A DNA stretch of 23,782 nucleotides from Clostridia bacterium (GCA_900763875.1 CAAFLX010000005.1:1-23782); one strand, 5' to 3'. Numbered from the stretch's first letter, positions 1-7,531 are shown. Notes: a model not told the origin generated them from the sequence alone. Numbers and translations are program-made.

Positions 1-564
1 GGCCCGCAAGGGCCGAAAGGTGATACGGGTGCGACGGGTGCGGTCGGCCCGCAAGGGCCTCAAGGTTTGCAAGGCGAGCCGGGAGCAACAGGCGCAACGG
101 GCGCAACAGGGCCGCAAGGGCCTATAGGGCCTGCAGGGCCGCAAGGGCCGCAGGGCGTGCCGGGTGAAAATGCGCTGAGAGATGCTCTTTATGCCTACGG
201 CAACGAGGGTTCGGTGGCATCGGGAGGCATAATTCCGCTTGCAAATTCCGTTGCAACTCCAACAACGACAATGGCGCTTGCAAACAACGCAATCACCCTG
301 CCCCAAGGCACGTATATCGTCACCTACGGCGCGACAGGCGAGAGAACGACGGACGGCAATTTGAGTGTGCAGCTGTATGAAAACGGCGCGCCGATGGCAA
401 ACGAAATCATCACCGAACACGCCACTCAAACAAATGCCGCCAACCTTGAAAAGACCATTGTTTTCACCTCACCGCAAGACGGCACGACGCTTTCACTGCA
501 CAACGCATCTGGTGAAGAAGTCAGCCTTCAAGGCGCAAACGTCACGGCGGTGCGAATCGTCTAA
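1..564 (+). CDS. Collagen-like (Gly-X-Y) surface protein, 3' part only
   Basis: The reading frame is open from base 1 and ends at TAA 562-564, so the gene is cut by the window edge; 187 residues are visible. The first ~55 residues are uninterrupted Gly-X-Y triplets rich in GPQ, GAT and GPA, which form a collagen-type triple helix. The last ~130 residues (from about 'ENALRDALYAYG') lack cysteines and look like the compact beta-rich C-terminal domain found after collagen stalks in BclA-type exosporium glycoproteins of Bacillota, where it trimerises the stalk. The N-terminus, and so any signal or spore-targeting sequence, is outside the window. A TTG at 67 could be read as a start but lies inside the repeat and is not needed. 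Collagen-like nature is certain; spore-surface location is inferred. Confidence 0.85.
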   Translation, partial: GPQGPKGDTGATGAVGPQGPQGLQGEPGATGATGATGPQGPIGPAGPQGPQGVPGENALRDALYAYGNEGSVASGGIIPLANSVATPTTTMALANNAITLPQGTYIVTYGATGERTTDGNLSVQLYENGAPMANEIITEHATQTNAANLEKTIVFTSPQDGTTLSLHNASGEEVSLQGANVTAVRIV

Positions 565-589
565 ATTGCAAAATCAACGCTTTATCAAC

Positions 590-626
590 ACAAAACGCAC
601 ACATAAAGTGTGCGTTTTGTGCTTTT
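590..626. terminator. Intrinsic terminator between convergent genes
   Basis: Perfect 13-bp stem 590-602/608-620 with a 5-nt loop. It lies 26 bases after the collagen gene stop and 42 bases beyond the end of mfd. The arms carry an A run at one side and a T run at the other, so it can act in both directions; the plus-strand tail GCTTTTAT is the more T-rich. Confidence 0.8.
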
Positions 627-661
627 ATCTGCAATTTGTCATTTTCTCTTGTGTTCAAAAC

Positions 662-3600
662 TCATTCGATATTTGCAAAAAAGTCTATGAGCCTTGCAAG
701 TTTTTGCTCGGCAGTGAGCTTGTTCACCTCAAATATCATCGAGGGCGGAATGGTGGTTGTCATAACCACGTTGCCGCTGTTTTTGGCAACCTGCGCCATA
801 AGGCTTTCGTTTTTGAAAACGTCCGCGTCATAGAAGTTTACGCCTGCGCCGTTTCGGTTGATGACGATTCTCGACACGTCGTAGTTCGAGGCAAGATTTT
901 TGAGCAATGCGATATTTATGAGGTTTTCAAGTGGCAAATCCACCTCTCCATACACCTCGGACAGCTCCTTGACAAGAGAGTCGCGCGCACTCTTTGACGA
1001 CACTTTGGAGATTTGCTTGTACACTCTCAATTTGTCGCGCCCCGAAATATAACTCTCGCTTATGAATGCCGCCGCGTCAACTTTCATTTCCACGTCGCGT
1101 TCGGGCTTTTTGACAACGCCCGTCTTTATCTCTTGCACCGCCTCGTCAAGCAATTCAAGATACATTTCATAGCCCACTTTTTCGATGTGTCCGCTCTGCT
1201 CCGCACCCAAAATATTGCCTGCGCCTCGAATTGACAAGTCGGCAAGAGCCACTCTGAATCCGCTTCCGATTTCGGTGTTTTCAAGCAAGGAATTGAGGCG
1301 TTTTTGTGCGTTTTCGGTTATCGTTCCGTTTTCGGGGACGGTGAAATATGCATGCGCCAGCACTCCTCGCCTGCCCACTCGTCCTCGAAGTTGATACAGT
1401 TGCGACAGCCCGAATCGTCCGCTGTCTATGACGATGAGCGTGTTTGCGTTGGGCAAATCTATGCCGTTTTCGATGATTGTGGTGGACACAAGCACGTCAA
1501 ATTCCTTGTCATAAAACGCGCTTATTCTCTGTTCGAGCTGACCGGGAGGCATTTGTCCGTGCGCGGTGATGACTCTTGCTCCCTCGCAAAGTTCGCGCAG
1601 CCTGCTTGCAAACGGGTCGAGCGCGTCTATGTCGTTGAGAAGTATGAGCGTTTGTCCGCCCCTTGCAAGCTCTCGCATAATTGCGTCTTTGCAAAGCGCG
1701 TCGCTATACCCTACGACGTACGTTTGAATGGGAAGTCTGCCCCTCGGCGCGGTTTCGAGCATCGATATATCCCTAACTCCCGTCAGCGACATATTCAGCG
1801 TGCGCGGAATTGGGGTTGCAGAGAGCGTTAACACGTTGACGAGCGGATATTTTTCTTTGAGCTTTTCCTTGTGTTCGACTCCGAATCGCTGCTCCTCGTC
1901 AAGCACCAGCAAGCCCAAATCGTGAAATTCCACGTCTTTTGCAAGCACTTTGTGCGTTGCAATCACCATATGCGTCGTGCCGTCTTTAAGCTCTTTGAGC
2001 AGTTGCTCGTTCTCCTTTGTGGATTGAAGTCTTGTGAGCAATCCGCATTTTATGCCAAATGGTTTTAGCCTCTCTATCAAATTTTCGTAATGCTGTCTTG
2101 CAAGTATGGTCGTGGGCGCAAGCAACACCGCTTGTTTTGAATCGAGCACAGTTTTGAACATCGCTCTGAACGCAACTTCCGTCTTGCCAAAGCCCACGTC
2201 GCCAACGAGCAGCCTGTCCATAATTCTGCCGCTTTCCATGTCGTTTTTTATGTCGGCAATGGCTTTTAATTGGTCGGGAGTTTCCTCATACTCGAAGTTG
2301 TCCTCAAACTCTTTTTGCCACACGGTGTCCGCACTGTATTTGAATCCGCGCTGTTTTTCGCGCTTTGCGTAAAGTTCGACAAGGTTTATTGCAAGTTTGC
2401 GCACGGATTTGCGCACTTTTTCCTTTTCGCGCTCAAATTCCTTGCCACCGAGCTTGTTGAGCTTGGGATGCTCCTCGCCGACAAACTTTTGCAGATTGTT
2501 CATCTGGTCGGTTGCAACGTATAGGGTGTCGCCGTCGCGATATTTGAGGACGATATATTCCTTTTCAAATTCGCCCGTTTTGAGGATTGTCGTACCCTCG
2601 CAAACTCCGACGCCGTGAACCTTGTGCACGACGTAATCGCCGGGCTTTGGCGAGAGTGCCTGCTCGCTTGCTTTGAGCGAACTCTCACCCGCGCGACGTT
2701 TGCCTACGCATTCGCCCGCGCCTATGAGGCAAACTTTGAGTGCGGGATAAATAAAGCCCGTTTCCACTTGCAACGGAGTTGCAAGCACACTGCCCTCGTC
2801 GTTGCCGTCCTCGCTGTATAGCGCAAGCACTTCGTGTTCACGAAGACTTTCGATTATGCTCTTTGCCTGCTCCCTTCCGCCGCACGCCATCACCACTTTC
2901 GTGCCGTTCAGCATAAAGTTTTTCAAGTCCTGAACGATGGTGTTTGGATCAAGATAATACTTGGTGACGGGACGAGTTTTCGGCTCGATGATATATTTCG
3001 GCTCAAAGAGCCGATTGTCGAGCGACAGCGAGGAAAAGCCTATTTTTCTGACAAACATAAGCTCGCGTTTAAGCTCGTGAAAAGTGATGCACACGTCCTT
3101 GTGCCAATCCAAAATCTCTCCGCCCTCTAAAAGCGTTTTTATGCGCCCTGCAAACTCTTTTTCAAGAATTTGGAGCTTGTCGGCAACCACTCTCGGCTCG
3201 TCAAACACGACAATCGTCGGTTGCTCGTCGTCAAAAAAGTCGAGCAAACTCTCGGTGCAATCTTTCAAAAAGGGCAACGCCCACACCGCGGACGCGTCGC
3301 ACGCGCCCACGCTCAACATCTCTTTCGCCTGCTGCGCGTTCTTGTTTTCGGGATAGAGGGAGAGTTGCTCGCGGGCAAAATCATAGCCCTTTTCATCGAG
3401 CAAAATATCGCTTGCAGGCGCAAAGCGTGCGCTTTGCACCTCGTTTGAGGCAAGCATACTTTCAACGTCGATAACCTTGATATTTTCAACAAGTTCGTCA
3501 AAAAAGTTTATGCGGTACGCAACGCCCGATATATCGCACACGTCCACGATGTCGCCCCTGAGCGCAAAATCGCCCGCGTCTGCAACCATTGCTTGGCGTT

Positions 3601-4090
3601 TGTATCCTGCCAAAGCAAGTTTGTCGGCAAGCTCTTGCGGCGAAATTATATCCTCTTTGCTTATGGACACCGTATATTTTTTGACAAGTTCTCGCTTTGG
3701 AAAAAGTTGCAAGAGGCTGTCTGCCGACGTGACAACAACTTCCGCCTCGCCAAAAGCAACGTCTTTGAGCGCGCAAATGCGCTCGCGCATACCGTGCGCC
3801 GAAAAGCCCTTTCTTGCAATCAAAACGTCGTCGCGGTAGGGCAAATAGTCAACCTTTACGCCCCAACTTTCAATCTTGCGAGCAAGACTCTTTGCGCCCA
3901 ATGCGTCGGACGCAACGATGAGCCGCCTTGTGGGCAGCTGGGACATAATATGGATTTTTGCACCCTCGCAAACTCTCAAAACGGAAACTGCCGACAATTT
4001 GTCGTCGGCAAGTCTTTTGGCGGAAATACCTTGCAAAGAAGCAAGTTTTTCGCCCATATTTTGAAGTTGAAAAATCCTCGGTGTTTCCAT
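662..4090 (-). CDS. mfd: Transcription-repair coupling factor Mfd
   Basis: 1142 residues, normal for Mfd. It displaces RNA polymerase stalled at DNA lesions, using an ATP-driven translocase, and recruits UvrA. Visible order: UvrB-like N-terminal region (~1-330), linker, CarD-like RNA polymerase interaction domain beginning at 'KPGDYVVHKVHGVG' (~482-545), superfamily-2 translocase with Walker A GDVGFGKT (~630-637), DEEQ box (~731-734), SATPIPRTL (~758), and LRGRVGRRG with the adjoining TRG region (~901-960), then the C-terminal D7 domain. The ATG at 4090 lies 19 nt after the pth stop, with only a weak ribosome-binding site (RBS), so translation probably depends on coupling to pth. The order glmU-pth-mfd is conserved in Bacillota. 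Confidence 0.97.
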   Translation of the reverse strand: METPRIFQLQNMGEKLASLQGISAKRLADDKLSAVSVLRVCEGAKIHIMSQLPTRRLIVASDALGAKSLARKIESWGVKVDYLPYRDDVLIARKGFSAHGMRERICALKDVAFGEAEVVVTSADSLLQLFPKRELVKKYTVSISKEDIISPQELADKLALAGYKRQAMVADAGDFALRGDIVDVCDISGVAYRINFFDELVENIKVIDVESMLASNEVQSARFAPASDILLDEKGYDFAREQLSLYPENKNAQQAKEMLSVGACDASAVWALPFLKDCTESLLDFFDDEQPTIVVFDEPRVVADKLQILEKEFAGRIKTLLEGGEILDWHKDVCITFHELKRELMFVRKIGFSSLSLDNRLFEPKYIIEPKTRPVTKYYLDPNTIVQDLKNFMLNGTKVVMACGGREQAKSIIESLREHEVLALYSEDGNDEGSVLATPLQVETGFIYPALKVCLIGAGECVGKRRAGESSLKASEQALSPKPGDYVVHKVHGVGVCEGTTILKTGEFEKEYIVLKYRDGDTLYVATDQMNNLQKFVGEEHPKLNKLGGKEFEREKEKVRKSVRKLAINLVELYAKREKQRGFKYSADTVWQKEFEDNFEYEETPDQLKAIADIKNDMESGRIMDRLLVGDVGFGKTEVAFRAMFKTVLDSKQAVLLAPTTILARQHYENLIERLKPFGIKCGLLTRLQSTKENEQLLKELKDGTTHMVIATHKVLAKDVEFHDLGLLVLDEEQRFGVEHKEKLKEKYPLVNVLTLSATPIPRTLNMSLTGVRDISMLETAPRGRLPIQTYVVGYSDALCKDAIMRELARGGQTLILLNDIDALDPFASRLRELCEGARVITAHGQMPPGQLEQRISAFYDKEFDVLVSTTIIENGIDLPNANTLIVIDSGRFGLSQLYQLRGRVGRRGVLAHAYFTVPENGTITENAQKRLNSLLENTEIGSGFRVALADLSIRGAGNILGAEQSGHIEKVGYEMYLELLDEAVQEIKTGVVKKPERDVEMKVDAAAFISESYISGRDKLRVYKQISKVSSKSARDSLVKELSEVYGEVDLPLENLINIALLKNLASNYDVSRIVINRNGAGVNFYDADVFKNESLMAQVAKNSGNVVMTTTIPPSMIFEVNKLTAEQKLARLIDFFANIE

Positions 4091-4109
4091 ATATTACCGC
4101 TGTATTTTG

Positions 4110-4691
4110 TCAGCGTTTTCTGTTGATTTTCTCTTGAATGCGTTGAATATCGTCGCCCTCAATCAGCATTTCAAAACAATCAACCGCACTTTCTATTGCG
4201 CCTTGCAAAACCTGCTTACTTTCAAAATCGACCTTTGACAGCACAAAATCAATGAGTTCAACCTCGTGTTGTGCAAGTTCGCTCGTTTTTGTGCCTATGC
4301 GCACGCGCTTGAATTGTTGTGTGTTGAGTTCCTTGACAATGTTGCGCATTCCGTTGTGCGTGCCTGCGCTCCCCTCCTCGCGTATGCGCAATTTGCCCAA
4401 GGGCAAATCAACGTCGTCATAGCAAACGACAAGCTCGTTTTGCTCGTCAACGTCATAGGCGCGCACGAGTTTTTTGACTGCCTCGCCCGACAAGTTCATA
4501 TAGGTTTGCGGCTTGGCAAGCACAAAATCCACCCCCTTGTACTTTGCCTTGCAAGTGAGGGCGTCACATTCGGATTTTGCAATTTTCACTTTGAGCTTTT
4601 TCGCCAAGGCGTCCACCGCCATAAAGCCCACGTTGTGATAGGTGTTTTTGTACTTCATGCCGGGATTGCCCAGCCCTACGATGAGTATCAT
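4110..4691 (-). CDS. pth: Peptidyl-tRNA hydrolase
   Basis: 193 residues. Cleaves peptidyl-tRNA that drops off the ribosome, recycling tRNA in the cytoplasm. The family N-terminus 'MILIVGLGNPGMKY' is intact, with the expected N9, catalytic H19 in 'TYHNVGF', the 'VCYDDVDLPLG' aspartate segment, and 'GTHNGMR' (usually GGHNG). The frame extends upstream to 4793, but the family always begins at the MxxIVGLGNPG strand and an AAGGA site sits 10 nt before 4691, so I take 4691 as the start. It lies between glmU-like (109-nt gap) and mfd (19-nt gap), the classical arrangement, probably one transcript. Confidence 0.96.
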   Translation of the reverse strand: MILIVGLGNPGMKYKNTYHNVGFMAVDALAKKLKVKIAKSECDALTCKAKYKGVDFVLAKPQTYMNLSGEAVKKLVRAYDVDEQNELVVCYDDVDLPLGKLRIREEGSAGTHNGMRNIVKELNTQQFKRVRIGTKTSELAQHEVELIDFVLSKVDFESKQVLQGAIESAVDCFEMLIEGDDIQRIQEKINRKR

Positions 4692-4701
4692 AATATATTT
4701 G

Positions 4702-4706
4702 TCCTT
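4702..4706 (-). promoter_or_regulatory. RBS deciding the pth start
   Basis: AAGGA on the minus strand, 10 nt before the ATG at 4691. It supports the short Pth form over the 34-residue N-terminal extension reaching 4793. Confidence 0.7.
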
Positions 4707-4800
4707 GTAAAATTTTCGTCTGTTGCTCAACAAGTGCCAACGCCTCTCCTGCACAAATTGAGCCGCCTCATATTTCAAACGATTGCCGCTCACTTTGTTG

Positions 4801-5823
4801 TCAGTCCTGTTTGGGCTTGGTGTCTTGGCGCACTCTGCCTATCGTGAACGAGCCGTTGTCAACGTTGCGCGTAACCGTCGTGCCTGCCGCAATAAAGGCG
4901 TGGTCGCCGACAACAAGCGGCGCGACAAGATTGGTGTTTGCGCCCAAAAAGCACTCCGCGCCCACCGTTGTTTTGTGTTTGTCACGTCCGTCAAAGTTGC
5001 AAAACACCGTGCCGCAACCGACGTTTGTGCGCTCGCCCACGTCTGCGTCGCCCACATAGCTCAAATGCGCGCACTTGACTCCCTCGCGAAGCCTTGACGC
5101 TTTGACCTCTACAAAATCGCCGACTCTGCACCCCTCGTCCACGATTGCGTGGCGCAAGTGCGCGTACGGCCCGACGCTCGCGCGTGCGCGCACGTGCGAA
5201 CATATGACGTGAGAATAGTTTATTTGCGCTCCGTCAATTACGCTGTCACGCACGTACGAGGCAGAAATTACGCTGCCGTTCAAAATCGCGCTCTCGCCCT
5301 CGATGGTGCAAAACGGCTTGATTGTCACGCCCCGTTCTATGCTTGCGGTGTCGTCTATGAACGTGGTTGCTTTGTCGAGAATCTGCACGCCGCTTGCCAA
5401 AAGCCCGTCCAAAATCTCGTCTTTGAGAAGATTATACACTATATTATAGTTTTTTGCATCATCAATCTGCAAAAAAGCCGAGCGTTGACAAAATACGCCC
5501 TCGTCTACGCCCTTGCCAATGCAAATTTTGGACACGGAATCTTTTGAGCCAAGGCGTATCATTGTCAGATTTTTGCGCCGCATTTGCAAGGTCAACTCCT
5601 CTATATCCCTCTTTTTGACAAGCGGCATATCGAGCGTCAGCACCACGTTGACGCAATCGCCTAGAAGCGCGCTCTCCTCCTTGTACGCAGACAGTTTTGC
5701 AATCCGACACTTCTTTGCCTCAAACGAGGCAAACTCTCGCAATACAAATTCTTCCGCTCTCCGCCCCAGCAATTCCTTTTGACCGTGCGCCGTTTCAATA
5801 AAAACAATATTATATTTGTCCAT
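4801..5823 (-). CDS. glmU: GlmU-like acetyltransferase with reduced pyrophosphorylase domain
   Basis: 340 residues against ~455 for usual GlmU. The C-terminal half is a clear left-handed beta-helix of GlmU: 'GPYAHLRHA' (R224), 'VGDFVEVKASRL' (K241), 'CAHLSYVGDADVG' (H253, Y256), 'CNFDGRDKHKT' (N276, K284) and 'IAAGTTVTRNV'. These are the residues that bind glucosamine-1-phosphate and acetyl-CoA. The N-terminal half is short (~130 residues) and lacks the LAAGxGTRM nucleotide-binding loop; only 'LDMPLVKKRDIEEL' and 'GVQILDKATTFID' recall the usual domain end and linker. The acetyltransferase reaction is therefore likely kept, while UTP transfer is probably lost or done elsewhere. No clear RBS is seen before the ATG. 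Its place before pth and mfd matches normal glmU. Confidence 0.85.
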   Translation of the reverse strand: MDKYNIVFIETAHGQKELLGRRAEEFVLREFASFEAKKCRIAKLSAYKEESALLGDCVNVVLTLDMPLVKKRDIEELTLQMRRKNLTMIRLGSKDSVSKICIGKGVDEGVFCQRSAFLQIDDAKNYNIVYNLLKDEILDGLLASGVQILDKATTFIDDTASIERGVTIKPFCTIEGESAILNGSVISASYVRDSVIDGAQINYSHVICSHVRARASVGPYAHLRHAIVDEGCRVGDFVEVKASRLREGVKCAHLSYVGDADVGERTNVGCGTVFCNFDGRDKHKTTVGAECFLGANTNLVAPLVVGDHAFIAAGTTVTRNVDNGSFTIGRVRQDTKPKQD

Positions 5824-5877
5824 ACCATACTATATTCGTTCGGCAAAAAAATTTTTCATTTTGGGTGACATAATTTT

Positions 5878-5907
5878 TTGCAAATGCGCAAACCGCGGTT
5901 GTATAGT
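5878..5907 (+). promoter_or_regulatory. Sigma-A-type promoter for the small membrane peptide
   Basis: TTGCAA (5878-5883), 18-nt spacer, TATAGT (5902-5907) on the plus strand, about 60 nt before the ATG at 5966. The spacer contains a perfect 10-bp palindrome AACCGCGGTT (5891-5900), a possible operator. Confidence 0.5.
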
Positions 5908-5965
5908 GTGGGTGTTCGGGCGGGTGAATGTTCGCAGTGGCAAAATAAAATTTGGGAGAGAACCT

Positions 5966-6115
5966 ATGGATAACAAAACCAAAAAGATTGTATTTGTCAT
6001 TGTTGCTTCAATCATCTCACTTTTGTCAACCGTGTTCGGCTTGGTGTTCGGCGTGCCGTCGGACACCATCAAAGACGCCGTTGACTTCGACACGAGCATT
6101 GTCGAAACGCTGTAA
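5966..6115 (+). CDS. Small single-helix membrane peptide, unknown function
   Basis: 49 residues. A basic start (MDNKTKK) is followed by one hydrophobic helix (about residues 8-29, 'IVFVIVASIISLLSTVFGLV') and an acidic tail with 'DAVDFD'. The ATG at 5966 has a good RBS (GGGAGAG, 5 nt before) and a plausible promoter upstream. The open frame continues upstream to 5816, but that part overlaps the promoter and reads like non-coding DNA. It is divergent from glmU-like and convergent with tadA. No family recognised; it could be a membrane regulator, a toxin-like peptide or a signal-peptide-only remnant. Confidence 0.5.
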   Translation: MDNKTKKIVFVIVASIISLLSTVFGLVFGVPSDTIKDAVDFDTSIVETL

Positions 6116-6155
6116 TCTTTGCCGCGCGAGTTCTCCTTTATCTCGCGTAAACATC

Positions 6156-6187
6156 AAAAACGCCGCCTCGCATATGGCAAGACGGCG
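6156..6187 (-). terminator. Intrinsic terminator downstream of tadA
   Basis: On the minus strand an 11-bp GC-rich stem (6177-6187 with 6161-6171, two G-U pairs) and 5-nt loop is followed by TTTTT. It lies ~125 nt past the tadA stop and would end the tadA transcript. Confidence 0.8.
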
Positions 6188-6189
6188 CA

Positions 6190-6312
6190 CACTCCGATTG
6201 CAGTGAAAATGCTCTTTTGACCTTTCCTCCATCTCTTCATGACCGACGAAACCGCCCGCCCGAACGTTTGGGACAAAAACTTTCACAAAAGCAGTACATA
6301 CAACGCAACAAT
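6190..6312 (-). ncRNA. Possible structured RNA between tadA and its terminator (unidentified)
   Basis: About 120 nt with no gene separate the tadA stop from a strong terminator, longer than a plain 3' UTR needs to be. On the minus strand GTGAAAG and TTTTCAC could close a ~75-nt domain that contains AACGTTCGGG and GGAGGAAAGGTC. These words resemble the P1 start and P4 strand of RNase P RNA, but the rest of that ~350-400 nt molecule does not fit here. Many Bacillota place SRP RNA just after tadA, yet the SRP core (GGAAGGAAGCAGC type) is not present. Identity is therefore open. Confidence 0.25.
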
Positions 6313-6780
6313 TTAATCCACGGTGTGTTTTTGGCGTTTGGTTTTGAAAAATGCGGATAGCAGTTGCGAGCAAACGGGTTGCTCGTTGCCGCCGCTGACA
6401 AAAACGGTGTGATTGAAAAGTCCTTTTTCAAAAAGATTGATTTTCGAGCCGCACGCGCCTGTTTTTTCGTCATATGCACCAAAGTAGAGCGCGCGGATTC
6501 GAGAATGTATCATCGCCCCTGCACACATCACGCACGGCTCTAACGTGACATAGACGTCGCAATCTTCAAGCCACCAGTTGCCAACCGCTTTTGTCGCCTC
6601 GGACAGTGCCAAAATCTCGGCATGGCAGATTGCATTGTTTTCTCTTTCCTTGCGATTTCCGCTTGCGCCGACCACCTTGCCATCCTTGACGACAACGCAC
6701 CCAACAGGCACTTCGTCGTGCAAAGCACATTCCTTGGCAAGTTCAATCGCCATATCCATAAATTGTTTGTCGTATGCCAT
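6313..6780 (-). CDS. tadA: tRNA-specific adenosine deaminase TadA
   Basis: 155 residues, full length. Deaminates A34 to inosine in the tRNA-Arg(ACG) anticodon. The zinc/active site is intact: 'CHAEILAL' (H53, catalytic E55) and 'EPCVMCAGAM' (C83, C86), followed by 'FGAYDEKTGACGS' typical of TadA. The ATG at 6780 is preceded by AAAGGTGA at good spacing. It is on the same strand as rlmH but separated from it by a ~1-kb repeat block whose edge comes within ~30 nt of the start, so its promoter must lie inside or beyond the repeat. Confidence 0.96.
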   Translation of the reverse strand: MAYDKQFMDMAIELAKECALHDEVPVGCVVVKDGKVVGASGNRKERENNAICHAEILALSEATKAVGNWWLEDCDVYVTLEPCVMCAGAMIHSRIRALYFGAYDEKTGACGSKINLFEKGLFNHTVFVSGGNEQPVCSQLLSAFFKTKRQKHTVD

Positions 6781-6811
6781 AAAGTCACCTTTACTAATGT
6801 GTTTTGTTCGC

Positions 6812-7123
6812 CCTCTACAAAGGGTGGGCGGTGTGTACTCTTAATTAGATGCACCCCCTCTTTCCGGACACGCAGGTATTTCTCCCACCACTCAAATAGG
6901 GGCATTTCTCTGCAAAATTATCCGTCGTTCGCGGGGGAGACAATCGGCACTCGCATAGATAGGGACATTTTTCTTATTATGCCACCGTCCTTTGTGCGCC
7001 AGCTACGCAACAACACGGCGCAGTCGGACGGTACAACCGTCAAGCTCGGCGCTCAAATTCTCGCCGCCTTGCGGCTCGCACTCCGAATAAGCACATTCCG
7101 TTTATAAGTGCGCCCTGAATGAG
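6812..7123. repeat. Long dispersed repeat, copy 1 (family R)
   Basis: Matches 23336-23651 in the same orientation over ~310 bp. The core from about 6920 to 7085 has only around a dozen mismatches by eye. It contains GACGGT-ACA-ACCGTC (7027-7041) and GCCGC-CTT-GCGGC stem-loops with 3-nt loops. A short plus-strand frame (about 6940-7107, with 'IMPPSFVRQLRNN') stays open in both copies but has no RBS. The family is unknown to me. Confidence 0.85.
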
Positions 7124-7140
7124 TGTTCGTTTATCCACAA

Positions 7141-7249
7141 TCCAAACAAAGTTTGGATATCATCGTGCAACGCACGATATCATCACGAAGTGATATCACC
7201 GCACAAAGTGCGATATCGTTCATCTCTCCGCTTTGCGTGCTTTGCACGC
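7141..7249. repeat. Array A of small stem-loops separated by ATATCAT/ATATCAC
   Basis: Successive units: TCCAAAC-AAA-GTTTGGA (7141-7157), CGTGC-AAC-GCACG (7164-7176), ATCAC-GAA-GTGAT (7182-7194) and CGCAC-AAA-GTGCG (7200-7212). They are linked by ATATCAT or ATATCAC at 7157, 7177 and 7193, with a truncated ATATCG at 7213. A further GCGTGC-TTT-GCACGC follows at 7235-7249 without a linker. Every loop is 3 nt; stems differ in sequence. The same design recurs at 14096-14182. Confidence 0.8.
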
Positions 7250-7337
7250 TAAACACCAAGCAGACAATCTTGCGAAATTGCGGCAGGAGTTTTTATCCGT
7301 GTTTGAACTGATAGCAAAGATTTTCTGCGCGGTTAGA

Positions 7338-7430
7338 GATTGCGAGAACAAGCGAGGTAAGTGGCAATCGCCCCTGTGTTTGCTGTTCTATTTAGGGGAT
7401 TCCCACGTCGCTTTGCTCCTCTGAATGACA
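7338..7430. repeat. Inverted pair of REP-like elements
   Basis: A plus-strand copy at 7338-7369 (starts GATTGCGAGAACAAGCGA, ends TGGCAATC) faces a minus-strand copy at 7397-7430 (reads TGTCATTCAGAGGAGCAAAG, then CGACGTGGGAATCC). Both resemble the 'CATTGCGAGGAGCGAAGCGA...GGCAATC' palindromic repeat that I know from many unrelated bacterial genomes. The pair would fold into a long hairpin. Confidence 0.6.
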
Positions 7431-7470
7431 ATTCGGGCGGTTGCCATAACCTTGGCGTAGTTTGAGCAAT

Positions 7471-7530
7471 GCTCGGCGCTCCAATTTCTCGCCGCCTTGC
7501 GGCTCGCGCTTCGAATAAGCACATTCCGTT
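7471..7530. repeat. Fragment of family R
   Basis: 60 bp closely matching 7044-7102 of copy 1 (GCTCGGCGCT... to CACATTCCGTT). It ends directly at the left border of the folded element starting at 7532. Confidence 0.8.
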
Positions 7531-7531
7531 A

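Noticed and set aside
4692..4793. 34-residue N-terminal extension of Pth
   Set aside because: Pth family begins at the MxxIVGLGNPG strand, and an RBS is positioned for that start.
5816..5965. 50-residue N-terminal extension of the small membrane peptide
   Set aside because: Runs through the promoter and has no RBS; the ATG at 5966 has a good RBS.
6116..6150. Terminator for the small membrane peptide (CGCGAG/CTCGCG hairpin at 6125-6147)
   Set aside because: A 6-bp stem exists but no T run follows on either strand.
6190..6312. SRP RNA or complete RNase P RNA call
   Set aside because: The SRP GGAAGGAAGCAGC core is missing and there is room for only ~120 nt before the terminator; kept only as an unidentified candidate.
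6540..6905. 121-codon minus-strand frame spanning repeat R and part of tadA
   Set aside because: Out of frame with tadA and dependent on a repeat edge; no conserved domain.
6940..7107. Small protein gene inside repeat R
   Set aside because: Open in both copies but no RBS or convincing start and no known domain; reported only as an observation.
7141..7249. CRISPR array
   Set aside because: The repeated word is only 7 nt, the spacers are themselves palindromes of 9-16 nt, and no cas genes are present.
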